This document shows, piece after piece, positions 27,096-36,312 of a DNA stretch of 64,000 nt (the first letter of the stretch is position 1; every line of letters begins with the position of its first letter). The DNA lies in contig NZ_JAUFQP010000010.1 of NCBI RefSeq assembly GCF_030409805.1, positions 749,001 through 813,000 of the forward strand. Reading direction: 5' to 3'. The DNA is from Algibacter miyuki. GTDB lineage: Bacteria > Bacteroidota > Bacteroidia > Flavobacteriales > Flavobacteriaceae. The position numbers were made by a program, and so were the translations under genes. The notes beneath the pieces are model-generated. The model was not told the origin of the DNA. It did no database searches and saw only the letters and a list, made by a program, of their open reading frames with translations.

Positions 27096-27782
27096 CTATT
27101 CTTTGTCGAATAATGCTTTATGTATAAATCCGGCAACAATAGCCCCCGCAATTGGAGCTATCCAAAACAGCCAAAGTTGCCCCACAAATTCGCCTCCTGC
27201 AAATAAGGCCTGGCTTGTAGAACGCGCTGGATTAACCGATGTGTTAGTAATTGGAATACTAATTAGGTGAATTAATGTTAAACCTAAACCAATCGCTATT
27301 GGCGCAAACCCTTTAGGAGCTCTAGAGTTTGTGCTTCCCAAAATAATTAAAAGGAAAAACATAGTTAATAGAAACTCCGCAATTAATGCTGCCGTCATAG
27401 AATAACCATCCGGAGACAATTCACCATAACCATTTGCAGCGAAACCACCTATAGTTTGAAAATCGGCTTTATTACTCAAAATTAAATACAACGCTCCTGC
27501 TGCAGCAAAAGCACCAATCAACTGAGCAACAATATAGCCCACTAAATCTTTAGCATCAAATTTTCCACCAGCCCATAAACCTAAAGATACCGCTGGGTTA
27601 AAATGCCCGCCAGAAATATGTCCTACCGCATAAGCCATTGTTAAAACAGTAAGACCGAAGGCTAAAGCAACTCCCATAAAGCCAATTCCTAATTCTGGGT
27701 ATCCTGCTGCAAATACGGCACTACCACATCCTCCAAAAACAAGCCAAAAGGTTCCGAAAAATTCGGCAAATAATTTTTTCAT
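27096..27782 (-). CDS. aqpZ: Aquaporin Z
   Basis: A water channel of the inner membrane. The 228 residues have six membrane segments and two NPA half-helices ([11 protein letters not shown], about 59-69; [13 protein letters not shown], about 180-192). The pore-lining residues (aromatic at [10 protein letters not shown], Arg after the second NPA) fit AqpZ rather than a glycerol facilitator. Monocistronic, minus strand. Confidence 0.94.
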   Translation of the reverse strand: MKKLFAEFFGTFWLVFGGCGSAVFAAGYPELGIGFMGVALAFGLTVLTMAYAVGHISGGHFNPAVSLGLWAGGKFDAKDLVGYIVAQLIGAFAAAGALYLILSNKADFQTIGGFAANGYGELSPDGYSMTAALIAEFLLTMFFLLIILGSTNSRAPKGFAPIAIGLGLTLIHLISIPITNTSVNPARSTSQALFAGGEFVGQLWLFWIAPIAGAIVAGFIHKALFDKE

Positions 27783-27905
27783 AAATAATAAATTTTAAAT
27801 CGGTTATATATTTGTAATCCGCTCTGTAACTATATCTTAGACACCCATAAATTTAATAGGTCACATTTCCTTTATTTTGAATTCCTTTATTAATTGTTAA
27901 AATCA

Positions 27906-27913
27906 TATCTTTG
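27906..27913 (+). promoter_or_regulatory. -7 box upstream of the small Cys-rich protein
   Basis: TATCTTTG exact match. It leaves a leader of about 90 nt containing no obvious ORF, longer than most here. Confidence 0.45.
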
Positions 27914-28007
27914 CAGCAAAATTATTACACTGTAGTTTAAAGGTCGATTTGAAAGTTTATTTCGCCTTTTTCGACTACAATAAAAAACTAAAAATCATCA
28001 TTATAAT

Positions 28008-28211
28008 ATGAAACTTTTACTGATAACTATTGTTTTGTTAGGCATAGGTGTTGCTGGTATTGCCATTAAAATATGGGCAAAAAAAGACGGAAAATTTGCC
28101 GGAACTTGCGCTAGCCAAAACCCGATGCTTAATAAAGAAGGTGAGTCTTGTGGTTTTTGTGGAAAAACGCCAGAACAATATGCCGATTGTAACGAACCTC
28201 AACATTCTTAA
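28008..28211 (+). CDS. Small membrane or secreted Cys-rich protein
   Basis: 67 residues: a hydrophobic N-terminal segment (about 2-22) that could be an anchor or signal, then KKDGKFAGTCASQNPM and SCGFCGKTPEQYADC. The four cysteines (C-x14-C-x2-C-x9-C) could bind metal or form disulfides. I recall near-identical short proteins throughout Flavobacteriaceae, but no function. It lies 6 nt before the GT2 gene, so they share a transcript. Confidence 0.8.
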   Translation: MKLLLITIVLLGIGVAGIAIKIWAKKDGKFAGTCASQNPMLNKEGESCGFCGKTPEQYADCNEPQHS

Positions 28212-28217
28212 TATTTA

Positions 28218-29330
28218 ATGGTATTACTTGATTTTTTATGCTACGCATTTATTGCAGTAGTTTTCATTCAAGTGGTTTATTATCTTTTTATTTTCGGAAA
28301 TTTTGCTTTTCTAAAACAAAAGAAACCATCTTCAAAAAACATTCCGGTTTCGGTTATTATTTGTGCAAAAAATGAAGCTGAAAACTTAAAAAACTTTCTA
28401 CCATCTATAATCAATCAAGATTATCCAGAATTTGAAATTGTTTTAATTAACGACGACTCAAACGATGACACTCTCGAAATTATTGAAGAATTTGCACAAG
28501 CACACCACATTATAAAAATTGTTAATGTAAAAAATGTGGAAGCTTTTTGGGGAAACAAAAAATATGCATTAACACTAGGGATTAAAGCATCTAAATATGA
28601 TTATTTACTTTTTTCAGATGCCGATTGCCAACCGGTATCCAATACTTGGATAAAGGAAATGAGTGCGCATTTCAGCAATAAAAAATCAATTGTTTTAGGT
28701 TATGGCGGGTATGCTAAAGTGAAACATTCCTTTTTAAATAAACTCATCCGTTTTGAAACGGTAATGACGGCTGTTCAATATTTTTCTTTTGCAAAAATGG
28801 GTATGCCATACATGGGTGTTGGTCGGAATTTAGCATATACCAAAAATGAATTTTTCAATGCTAATGGTTTTATTAAACACATAAAAGTGCGCTCGGGCGA
28901 CGACGATTTATTTATAAACGAAGTAGCAAACTCCAAAAACACAGCCATTAGTTTTTCCTCTGGAAGTTTTACAAGTTCAATTCCAGAAACTCGTTTTAAA
29001 GCTTGGATTAAGCAGAAAAGACGTCACGTGTCAACAGCAAAACTTTACAAACCAAAACATAAAATGCTATTGGGTTTATTTTACCTATCTAACGTTTTGT
29101 TTTGGATTATGGCCTTAATTTTATTAGCAATCACGTACAATTGGATGCTTGTTTTGGGATTATTTTTATTACGCATCAGTATTCAATATCTAATTATCGG
29201 GTTTTCGTCGAAAAAATTAAAAGAATTAGATATTTTACTTTTACTTCCTGTATTAGAAATTACCCTCATCATTTCTCAATTTGTCATTTTTATAAATAAC
29301 TTAATCTCAAAACCAGATTTTTGGAAATAA
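28218..29330 (+). CDS. Family 2 glycosyltransferase, membrane-bound
   Basis: A 370-residue GT-A fold enzyme: N-terminal membrane segment (about 5-28), SVIICAKNEAENLKNFLPSI, INDDSNDDTLEII, the DxD-like FSDADCQP (about 133-140), a GDDDLF motif and KQKRRHVS (the QxxRW equivalent), then two to three C-terminal membrane segments. The layout fits a processive or lipid-linked sugar transferase; acceptor and donor are unknown. Its 3' end overlaps the following sigma factor by 10 nt. Confidence 0.9.
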   Translation: MVLLDFLCYAFIAVVFIQVVYYLFIFGNFAFLKQKKPSSKNIPVSVIICAKNEAENLKNFLPSIINQDYPEFEIVLINDDSNDDTLEIIEEFAQAHHIIKIVNVKNVEAFWGNKKYALTLGIKASKYDYLLFSDADCQPVSNTWIKEMSAHFSNKKSIVLGYGGYAKVKHSFLNKLIRFETVMTAVQYFSFAKMGMPYMGVGRNLAYTKNEFFNANGFIKHIKVRSGDDDLFINEVANSKNTAISFSSGSFTSSIPETRFKAWIKQKRRHVSTAKLYKPKHKMLLGLFYLSNVLFWIMALILLAITYNWMLVLGLFLLRISIQYLIIGFSSKKLKELDILLLLPVLEITLIISQFVIFINNLISKPDFWK

Positions 29331-29866
29331 ACGAAGCCATAAAACGCGCCAAGTCTAACGACCAAAAGGCCTTTAATTTCCTATTACATTTATATTGGGA
29401 CGATGTTTATGGGTTTCAATTAAAACGTATTCAGAATGAAAACGATGCGGAAGATGTTACCATTCAAACATTTTCGCGTGCTTTTGACCGTATTGAAACC
29501 TTTGATGAAAATTACACTTTTAAAACATGGCTGATTACCATTTCTAAAAATATCCATATTGATTTACTTCGGAAGGAAAAAAATTCAATTAGCCAAGTCA
29601 TTTCAAATACCGATAAAAAAGCATTTCAAGTTCTAGACGAATCGCCTTCACCTGAAGATGAATTAATAACCAAACAACATTTAGCAAAATTACTGCGCGA
29701 CATAAAAAAATTAAAACCGCACTACCAAGAAATTATCAACTTGCGCTATTTCCAGGAATTAAGCTACAAAGAAATATCAAAAGAACTCAACGAGCCCATG
29801 AACAACGTAAAAGTTAAACTTTTAAGGGCTAGAAAATTACTTGCAGAAATTATTCAAGAAAAATAG
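29321..29866 (+). CDS. RNA polymerase sigma factor, ECF family (no adjacent anti-sigma)
   Basis: A 181-residue group 4 sigma factor: region 2 (LLHLYWDDVYGFQLKRIQNENDAEDVTIQTFSRAFDRIETFD, FKTWLITISKNIHIDLLR) and region 4 (LKPHYQEIINLRYFQELSYKEISKELNEPMNNVKVKLLRARKLL). The only workable start is TTG at 29321, inside the last codons of the GT2 gene, implying coupled translation. No anti-sigma gene is adjacent. Confidence 0.9.
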   Translation: MEINEAIKRAKSNDQKAFNFLLHLYWDDVYGFQLKRIQNENDAEDVTIQTFSRAFDRIETFDENYTFKTWLITISKNIHIDLLRKEKNSISQVISNTDKKAFQVLDESPSPEDELITKQHLAKLLRDIKKLKPHYQEIINLRYFQELSYKEISKELNEPMNNVKVKLLRARKLLAEIIQEK

Positions 29867-29976
29867 CCTGACTGATTACCTTTAGCACTACTCTACTAGA
29901 ATTATCAACAACAACTCCTCTCCTATTTATCCATTTAGTATCACAAAACAAGACCCTTTTTTAATAGAATACTTTG

Positions 29977-29984
29977 TATATTTG
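29977..29984 (+). promoter_or_regulatory. -7 box of lipA
   Basis: TATATTTG exact match, 21 nt before the lipA ATG. Confidence 0.55.
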
Positions 29985-30005
29985 TAGTCTACATTTTTTA
30001 GATCT

Positions 30006-30884
30006 ATGGATACCAAAACAGTTTCAAATATACTACCCGAACGTCAACCCAAACCAAAATGGTTACGCGTTAAACTTCCAACAGGGAAAAAATATACCGA
30101 ATTACGAGGTTTAGTTGACAAATACAATCTAAATACTATTTGTGCTTCGGGAAGTTGCCCTAATATGGGCGAATGTTGGGGAGAAGGCACAGCAACTTTT
30201 ATGATTTTAGGAAATGTTTGTACCCGATCGTGTGGGTTTTGTGGTGTAAAAACCGGAAGACCAGAAACCGTAGATTGGGACGAGCCTGAAAAAGTAGCAC
30301 GCTCTATTAAAATTATGAAAATAAAGCATGCCGTTTTAACAAGTGTAGATCGGGATGATTTAAAAGATATGGGCAGCATTATGTGGAGCGAAACCGTAAA
30401 GGCCGTTCGCAGAATGAACCCAGAAACCACGCTTGAAACTTTAATACCCGATTTTCAAGGTATTGAACAACATTTAGATCGCATTATTGATGTGGCTCCA
30501 GAAGTTGTATCGCATAACATTGAAACCGTTAGACGACTCACTAGAGAGGTACGCATACAAGCCAAATACGACCGTAGTATGGGCGTTTTAAAATACTTAA
30601 AACAAAACGGACAACGCAGAACTAAATCTGGAATTATGCTTGGTTTAGGTGAAACACGCGAAGAAGTAATTGAAACCCTTCACGACCTAAAAGCCAACGA
30701 TGTAGATGTGGTTACTATTGGGCAATATTTACAACCGAGCAAAAAACACTTACCGGTAAAACAATTTATAAACCCCGATCAATTTAAAGAATACGAAGCT
30801 ATTGGGTTAGATTTAGGTTTCCGCCATGTAGAAAGTAGCGCACTGGTAAGATCGTCATACAAAGCACAAAAACACATAAACTAA
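30006..30884 (+). CDS. lipA: Lipoyl synthase
   Basis: A radical SAM enzyme that inserts two sulfurs into octanoyl groups on lipoyl domains. The 292 residues carry the auxiliary cluster motif [12 protein letters not shown] and the radical SAM motif CTRSCGFC (a CxxxCxxC). The C-terminal block ends in [11 protein letters not shown], which holds the conserved RSSY used by the auxiliary cluster. The gap start codon follows the stop with no gap. Confidence 0.97.
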   Translation: MDTKTVSNILPERQPKPKWLRVKLPTGKKYTELRGLVDKYNLNTICASGSCPNMGECWGEGTATFMILGNVCTRSCGFCGVKTGRPETVDWDEPEKVARSIKIMKIKHAVLTSVDRDDLKDMGSIMWSETVKAVRRMNPETTLETLIPDFQGIEQHLDRIIDVAPEVVSHNIETVRRLTREVRIQAKYDRSMGVLKYLKQNGQRRTKSGIMLGLGETREEVIETLHDLKANDVDVVTIGQYLQPSKKHLPVKQFINPDQFKEYEAIGLDLGFRHVESSALVRSSYKAQKHIN

Positions 30885-31904
30885 ATGATGATTCGTGTTG
30901 CTATAAACGGTTTTGGACGTATTGGACGTCGCGTTTTCAGGTTACTTCAAAACCACAAAAAGATAGAAGTTGTCGCTATAAACGATTTAGCCGATGCTAA
31001 AACATTAAGTCATTTATTGAAATATGATAGTGTACACGGACTTTTCAACGGAACTGTTTCTAGTGATGAAAATCATATTATTGCGAATACTAAAAAAGTA
31101 GCACTTTTAAACAATAATCATCCGAAACATATTGATTGGGCTCCCTATAACATTGATTTTGTAATTGAAGCAACTGGTAAATTTAAAACAACCGAAGATT
31201 TACAATTTCATATAACAAATGGAGCAAAACAAGTTATTTTAAGTGTTCCACCCGTAGAGGATGACACTAAAATTATTGTACTTGGCGTAAACGATGATAG
31301 TATTGATGGCACTGAAACCATAATATCTAACGCTTCGTGCACCACCAACAATGCTGCTCCGATGATCGATATTATCAATAAACTTTGCGGTATTAATCAA
31401 GCTTATATTACCACGGTACACTCTTACACAACCGATCAAAGTTTACATGACCAACCACACCGAGACTTGCGCCGTTCTCGAGCGGCAAGCCAATCTATTG
31501 TTCCAACAACAACAGGAGCAGCAAAAGCATTGACTAAAATATTCCCAGAATTATCCGACGTTATTGGTGGCTGTGGCATTCGTGTGCCAGTTATCAATGG
31601 CTCCTTAACAGATATTACATTCAACGTAAAACGAACCGTAACTATCAGTGATATAAATACTGCTTTTTTAGAAGCTTCAAAAAGCAATTACAAAGGCATT
31701 CTAGAATACACTGAAGATCCGATAGTATCCATTGATATTGTTGGCAATACGCACTCCTGTATTTTCGATTCACAAATGACTTCAGTCATCGGAAACATGG
31801 TGAAAATTATTGGTTGGTATGATAATGAAACTGGGTATTCATCAAGAATTATTGACTTAATATGTAATTTAACTGAAAAAAGTAAACTTTTATCGAACAA
31901 ATAG
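30885..31904 (+). CDS. gap: Glyceraldehyde-3-phosphate dehydrogenase, variant active-site neighbour
   Basis: A 339-residue type I GAPDH oxidising glyceraldehyde 3-phosphate with NAD(P)+. It has the Rossmann start INGFGRIGRRVFR, the nucleophile in SNASCTTNN (Cys152), THSYTxDQ as TVHSYTTDQ, and WYDNETGYS. The usual second cysteine of SCTTNC is Asn156, and the stretch SRAASQSIVPTTTGAAKA replaces RRARAAALNIVPTSTGAA. These changes suggest a secondary GAPDH or erythrose-4-phosphate-type paralogue. It begins immediately after lipA. Confidence 0.9.
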   Translation: MMIRVAINGFGRIGRRVFRLLQNHKKIEVVAINDLADAKTLSHLLKYDSVHGLFNGTVSSDENHIIANTKKVALLNNNHPKHIDWAPYNIDFVIEATGKFKTTEDLQFHITNGAKQVILSVPPVEDDTKIIVLGVNDDSIDGTETIISNASCTTNNAAPMIDIINKLCGINQAYITTVHSYTTDQSLHDQPHRDLRRSRAASQSIVPTTTGAAKALTKIFPELSDVIGGCGIRVPVINGSLTDITFNVKRTVTISDINTAFLEASKSNYKGILEYTEDPIVSIDIVGNTHSCIFDSQMTSVIGNMVKIIGWYDNETGYSSRIIDLICNLTEKSKLLSNK

Positions 31905-31905
31905 T

Positions 31906-31913
31906 TATATTTG
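31906..31913 (+). promoter_or_regulatory. -7 box of the hybrid histidine kinase gene
   Basis: TATATTTG exact match just after the gap stop. It makes the in-frame codon at 31911 too early and supports the ATG at 31932. Confidence 0.5.
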
Positions 31914-31931
31914 TTTGTAACTCATGTTTGT

Positions 31932-34166
31932 ATGTTCAAAATTAAACACTATCTAATTGCTCTTGCAATGCTCTTTAGCGCTGTACTTTGGTCTCAAGAA
32001 TCTATTGATACCGACCCAGAGCTTAATAAAAATAGGATAGATTACTTTATTAAGCAAGCACAATCATCATTTGAAAATCAAAATTATAAAGACGCATTAA
32101 CGCATTTAGATCAAGCCTTAAAATTTGCCGAAAAAGATGACATAAAAAAAAGCATCGGGATTATTTACATTTTCAAAGGCCAATTAGAGCTTCACAAAGG
32201 TAAAACCGAGAATGCTATTATTGCATTAAACAAATCTATAGAGCTACAACGTTTAATTAAAGACAATGCCAATTTAGGCCATTCTTACAGTGTTTTAGGC
32301 GAAGTTTTTTTACATAAAAAAGACTACAAAAAAGCCTTAGATTATTTTATTTCATCTAAAAACTTGTTTTCCGAAGAAGGTTTAGAAAACAAACTTACCG
32401 AAACCTTACTTTTAGAAGGAAAAGCGTATATTCTTTTAAACAATTACGAAAAAGCTAGAACAACCTTAGAGCAAACCCTAGCACTATCTCTAAAAAATAA
32501 TAACAAGCTACTACAAAGCAAAGCCTCTATTAGTTTAGGTAAAGTTTACGACCAGCTAAACCAACAAGCAAAAGCCTTAAAGACCACAACACAAGGCCTT
32601 GAAATAGCAAACGACCTTAAACTTATTCCGCAGCGCACCGAAGCCTATTTAGTTTTAAGCGATATTAATAATAGTCTAAATGATTATAAACGTTCTAGAG
32701 ATTATTTAAAAGATTATCTCAACCTCACAGACTCCATTAAAAACCTAAATAGCAGCACGTTAAACAGTGAAGAAATAAGTATAACTTATAAAAACACTAA
32801 AGAGGAATTAGAAAAAACTGCCGAAAAATTAGCGAAACAAGAAGATAAAAATAGTTTTAATACGCTAATTTCAATTTTAAGTGTCGCTTTAATTACTATA
32901 CTATCTTTACTAACATTGTCGTTATATAAAAACAACAACATACGTTTAAAGACAAATAATATGCTCCACAGAAAAAACGGAGAACTTATTTTAGCTAAAG
33001 AAAAAGCAGAGCTTGCCTCTAAAACCAAAGCCAACTTTTTATCCACTGTAACGCACGAGCTTAGAACGCCCCTTTATGCCGTTACTGGTTTAAGTAATAT
33101 GCTATTGGAAGAAAATCCAAAACCAGAACAAATTCAGCATTTAAAATCGCTTAAATTTTCGGGAGATTATCTACTCACTTTTATTAATGACATCCTTCAA
33201 ATTAACAAAATTGAAGCCAATAAAGTAGATTTAGAGCCAGAACCATTCAACCTAAATAAAAAAATAAATAATATTGTTTTAGCGCTAAGTAATTCTGCGG
33301 AAGACAATAATGTTAAACTACATTTTGAGTACGATAAAGATTTGCCAGAAAACTTTATTGCCGATCAGTTAAAAATATCTCAAATTCTAATAAACCTAGT
33401 TGGTAATTCTATTAAATTCACCAAAGATGGTGATATATGGATTCGTGTTTACAAAATCGATCAGGTGGATAAAATCTACACCCTTCGTTTTGAAATAGAA
33501 GATAATGGCATTGGTATTACCCAAGAAAAACAAGATCACATGTTTGAGAGTTTCTCTCAAGGCTCTATTCAAATTAATAGAAAATACGGTGGAACAGGCT
33601 TAGGTCTATCCATTGTAAAAGGTTTAATTGAAATTTTAAAAGGGCAAATTTACCTTAAAAGTGAACTCGGAAAAGGCACCACTTTTTATTTCGAAATCCC
33701 TATTGAATACAGCACCATAAAAGAAGCCGTAGAAGTGAAAACAACTTATTTTAAAGGAAATTCTGAGGAATTAGACTTAAAGAATGTCAAAATATTAGTA
33801 GTTGAAGATAACAAAATCAACCAAATGATTACAAAAAAGATTCTGACTAAAATGGATCTGCATTGTGATATTATTGATAACGGAGAAGAAGCTGTTGAAA
33901 TGATAAAGTCGAACGATTACAACATCATTTTAATGGATATTCATATGCCAGGAATTAGTGGTATTGAAGCTACAAAAATTATTAGAACCTTCGATAAAGA
34001 TTTAACCATATTTGCGCTTACAGCCGTAACTATTGAAGATAAAATGCATGAATTTGACGAAGCTGGTTTTACGGATATCATACCAAAACCTTTCAAACAA
34101 GATGAGTTTGAGAAAAAGCTTTACAATGCATTGTCTTCTAAAAAAGATACCTCTACATCGGTTTAA
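31932..34166 (+). CDS. TPR-containing hybrid sensor histidine kinase / response regulator
   Basis: 744 residues: signal peptide (1-22), about six TPR repeats in the periplasm (about 30-280), a membrane segment (about 310-332), a coiled linker, HisKA with phospho-acceptor His375 (TVTHELRTPLYAV), HATPase with N box NLVGNSIKF, G1 DNGIGI and G2 GGTGLGLSI, and a C-terminal receiver (VVEDNKINQ; phospho-acceptor Asp669 in LMDIHMPG). No DNA-binding output is fused, so a phosphorelay to another protein is expected. The ligand is unknown. Confidence 0.93.
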   Translation: MFKIKHYLIALAMLFSAVLWSQESIDTDPELNKNRIDYFIKQAQSSFENQNYKDALTHLDQALKFAEKDDIKKSIGIIYIFKGQLELHKGKTENAIIALNKSIELQRLIKDNANLGHSYSVLGEVFLHKKDYKKALDYFISSKNLFSEEGLENKLTETLLLEGKAYILLNNYEKARTTLEQTLALSLKNNNKLLQSKASISLGKVYDQLNQQAKALKTTTQGLEIANDLKLIPQRTEAYLVLSDINNSLNDYKRSRDYLKDYLNLTDSIKNLNSSTLNSEEISITYKNTKEELEKTAEKLAKQEDKNSFNTLISILSVALITILSLLTLSLYKNNNIRLKTNNMLHRKNGELILAKEKAELASKTKANFLSTVTHELRTPLYAVTGLSNMLLEENPKPEQIQHLKSLKFSGDYLLTFINDILQINKIEANKVDLEPEPFNLNKKINNIVLALSNSAEDNNVKLHFEYDKDLPENFIADQLKISQILINLVGNSIKFTKDGDIWIRVYKIDQVDKIYTLRFEIEDNGIGITQEKQDHMFESFSQGSIQINRKYGGTGLGLSIVKGLIEILKGQIYLKSELGKGTTFYFEIPIEYSTIKEAVEVKTTYFKGNSEELDLKNVKILVVEDNKINQMITKKILTKMDLHCDIIDNGEEAVEMIKSNDYNIILMDIHMPGISGIEATKIIRTFDKDLTIFALTAVTIEDKMHEFDEAGFTDIIPKPFKQDEFEKKLYNALSSKKDTSTSV

Positions 34167-35167
34167 GCCTTTAAATACAACTTTAAAACACGTATAAATT
34201 CGGCTTCCCTATCAACAGAAACGGTTATTGGTAAGTAAAACAACTTACCCTTTAAAGATGCGTAATCTTTAAGGCGCATATAGTCCTTTTCAGTAGTAAG
34301 AATTAATTCTTTTTTGCTAAGTTCTTCAATTTCAATTTCAGAAAAATCGTGATGATCGTTAAAATTTAAATGCTCAAACTTTAAGTTTTTAGATTCTAAA
34401 AAATCAACTAAAGGTTTCGGATTCGCAATTCCTGTAACCAAAGTAAACGTGTTTAATGCATTAATCTCTAAGCGCTCTTTATCAGAAAATAAACAATCGG
34501 CATAAGTAATAGCACTAAAAAATACTTGTTGATTTTTATTAGGAGCAATACATTTGAAAATCTGTTGTTTTTCATTTTCAGATAAATTACTCGGACATTT
34601 AGTCACCACAATTACCTGTGCTCTATTTGCGCCACGTCTAGGTTCTCGTAAATTCCCGGTTGGTAAAACCACATCCTTAAAATATGGATTCTCATAAGTG
34701 GTAAGTAATATATTAAAACCCGCTTTTACCTTTCGGTGCTGAAAAGCATCATCTAGCAAAATAACATCAGGTGTATTTCCCAAAGCCATCAACTTTTCAA
34801 TTCCATTTTGCCTATCAGCATCCACTGCCACCAAAACGTCGTCCTTAAATTTATTGTAAAACTGAAAAGGCTCATCGCCCAAAACTTCCGCGGAAGCGTT
34901 GTCATTTCCTAACTGAAACCCTTTACTTTTTCGTTTATATCCTCGACTCAATGTAGCAATCTTAAAGTCTGCCTTCAACAACTTAATCAAATACTCAATC
35001 ATTGGTGTTTTTCCGGTGCCTCCCGTACTTAAATTCCCTACACAAATCACCGGAAAATCGTAAGACTTAGATTTTTTAAAGCCTAAATCAAACAACTTAT
35101 TCCGCAACCAAGTCACCAAATAATAAATGGGCATCACGGGAAACAAAAGGTATCTTAATAATTTCAT
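34163..35167 (-). CDS. lpxK: Tetraacyldisaccharide 4'-kinase
   Basis: Phosphorylates the lipid A disaccharide precursor at the 4' position at the inner membrane. The 334 residues have an N-terminal membrane-associated segment, P-loop GNLSTGGTGKTP (about 41-52), the LSRGYKRKSKG block, DEP in GDEPFQF, and DDAFQHRKV. The ATG at 35167 is chosen over the in-frame GTG at 35170 because it matches the family N-terminus and lies 5 nt from a -7-like box. It converges with the kinase gene, overlapping by 4 nt. Confidence 0.95.
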   Translation of the reverse strand: MKLLRYLLFPVMPIYYLVTWLRNKLFDLGFKKSKSYDFPVICVGNLSTGGTGKTPMIEYLIKLLKADFKIATLSRGYKRKSKGFQLGNDNASAEVLGDEPFQFYNKFKDDVLVAVDADRQNGIEKLMALGNTPDVILLDDAFQHRKVKAGFNILLTTYENPYFKDVVLPTGNLREPRRGANRAQVIVVTKCPSNLSENEKQQIFKCIAPNKNQQVFFSAITYADCLFSDKERLEINALNTFTLVTGIANPKPLVDFLESKNLKFEHLNFNDHHDFSEIEIEELSKKELILTTEKDYMRLKDYASLKGKLFYLPITVSVDREAEFIRVLKLYLKA

Positions 35168-35172
35168 CACAA

Positions 35173-35195
35173 CGAAAGTAATTATTTTATCTTTG
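35173..35195. promoter_or_regulatory. Overlapping divergent promoters of lpxK and the Nif3-like gene
   Basis: Minus strand TACTTTCG (35173-35180, 7 of 8) for lpxK and plus strand TATCTTTG (35188-35195, exact) for the Nif3-like gene are 7 bp apart. Each -33 region would fall within the other promoter. Confidence 0.4.
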
Positions 35196-35214
35196 AAGTA
35201 AAACTTAATTAAAT

Positions 35215-36309
35215 ATGATTATTCAAGACGTTATAAATCATTTAGAAGAATTAGCGCCATTGGCTTACGCCGAAGACTTTGATAATGTAGGGCTTCTTGT
35301 TGGTGATAAACATGCCAAGCTCACCGGTGTTTTAGTTACTTTAGATACTTTAGAAGCCGTAGTAGACGAGGCTATTGCCGAAAATTGCAACTTAATAATA
35401 AGCTTCCACCCTATTATTTTTAAAGGATTAAAAAAAATAACCGGCAAAAACTATGTCGAGCGCGTGGTATTAAAAGCTATTAAAAACGATATTGCCATAT
35501 ACAGTATGCACACTGCATTAGATAACGCTTCGCAAGGTGTAAACCACATGATTTGCAATCAACTCGAACTTATAAACCAACACATTTTAACACCACAAAG
35601 TGGTACTATAAAAAAACTAACCACTTATGCTCCAGAAAATGACGCTAACGCCGTACGAAACGCTTTATTTGCTGCAGGAGCCGGTAGTATTGGTAATTAC
35701 ACCCAGTGCAGTTTTAATACCAACGGCATTGGCACTTATAATGGCAACGAAAACTCCAACCCCGTTATAGGCGAAAAAGGAAAAACAGAAATAGCCAAGG
35801 AAACTAAAATAACCGTAACCTTCGCAAAACATCTAGAATCAAAAATTTTAGATACGCTATTTAAAATGGATTTTTACGAGGAAATAGCATACGAAATAAC
35901 CACCCTAGAAAACAAAAACCAACATATTGGCATGGGCATGATTGGCGAATTTCAAACCCCAATGGAACAGTCTGCCTTTTTAAGCCATTTAAAAACTAAA
36001 ATGAACACCGGATTTATCCGTCACTCCGCATTTACAAATAAAAACATAAAAAAAGTAGCCGTTTTAGGCGGCTCGGGCAGCTTCGCAATTAATGCCGCTA
36101 AAGCAGCTGGTGCTGATGCTTTTGTAACGGCCGATTTAAAATATCACGACTTTTTTATGGCCGAAAACCAAATTCTATTGGCCGATATTGGGCATTACGA
36201 AAGTGAACAGTTCACAAAAAATCTTTTAGTTGTGTATCTTACAAAAAAAATCACTAATTTTGCAATCATTTTATCAAAGATAAATACCAATCCTGTTAAG
36301 TATTTTTAA
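35215..36309 (+). CDS. Nif3-like dinuclear metal centre protein
   Basis: A 364-residue member of the Nif3/YbgI family: EDFDNVGLLVGD, the metal-binding ISFHPIIFKGLKKI, YSMHTALDNASQGVN and C-terminal FVTADLKYHDFF and LLADIGHYESE supply His, Asp and Glu ligands. A middle insertion of about 100 residues (about 120-255, PII-like) is typical of long Nif3 forms. Often called GTP cyclohydrolase type 2 homologue, though true activity is unsettled. Followed after 3 nt by the coiled-coil protein gene. Confidence 0.93.
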   Translation: MIIQDVINHLEELAPLAYAEDFDNVGLLVGDKHAKLTGVLVTLDTLEAVVDEAIAENCNLIISFHPIIFKGLKKITGKNYVERVVLKAIKNDIAIYSMHTALDNASQGVNHMICNQLELINQHILTPQSGTIKKLTTYAPENDANAVRNALFAAGAGSIGNYTQCSFNTNGIGTYNGNENSNPVIGEKGKTEIAKETKITVTFAKHLESKILDTLFKMDFYEEIAYEITTLENKNQHIGMGMIGEFQTPMEQSAFLSHLKTKMNTGFIRHSAFTNKNIKKVAVLGGSGSFAINAAKAAGADAFVTADLKYHDFFMAENQILLADIGHYESEQFTKNLLVVYLTKKITNFAIILSKINTNPVKYF

Positions 36310-36312
36310 AAT

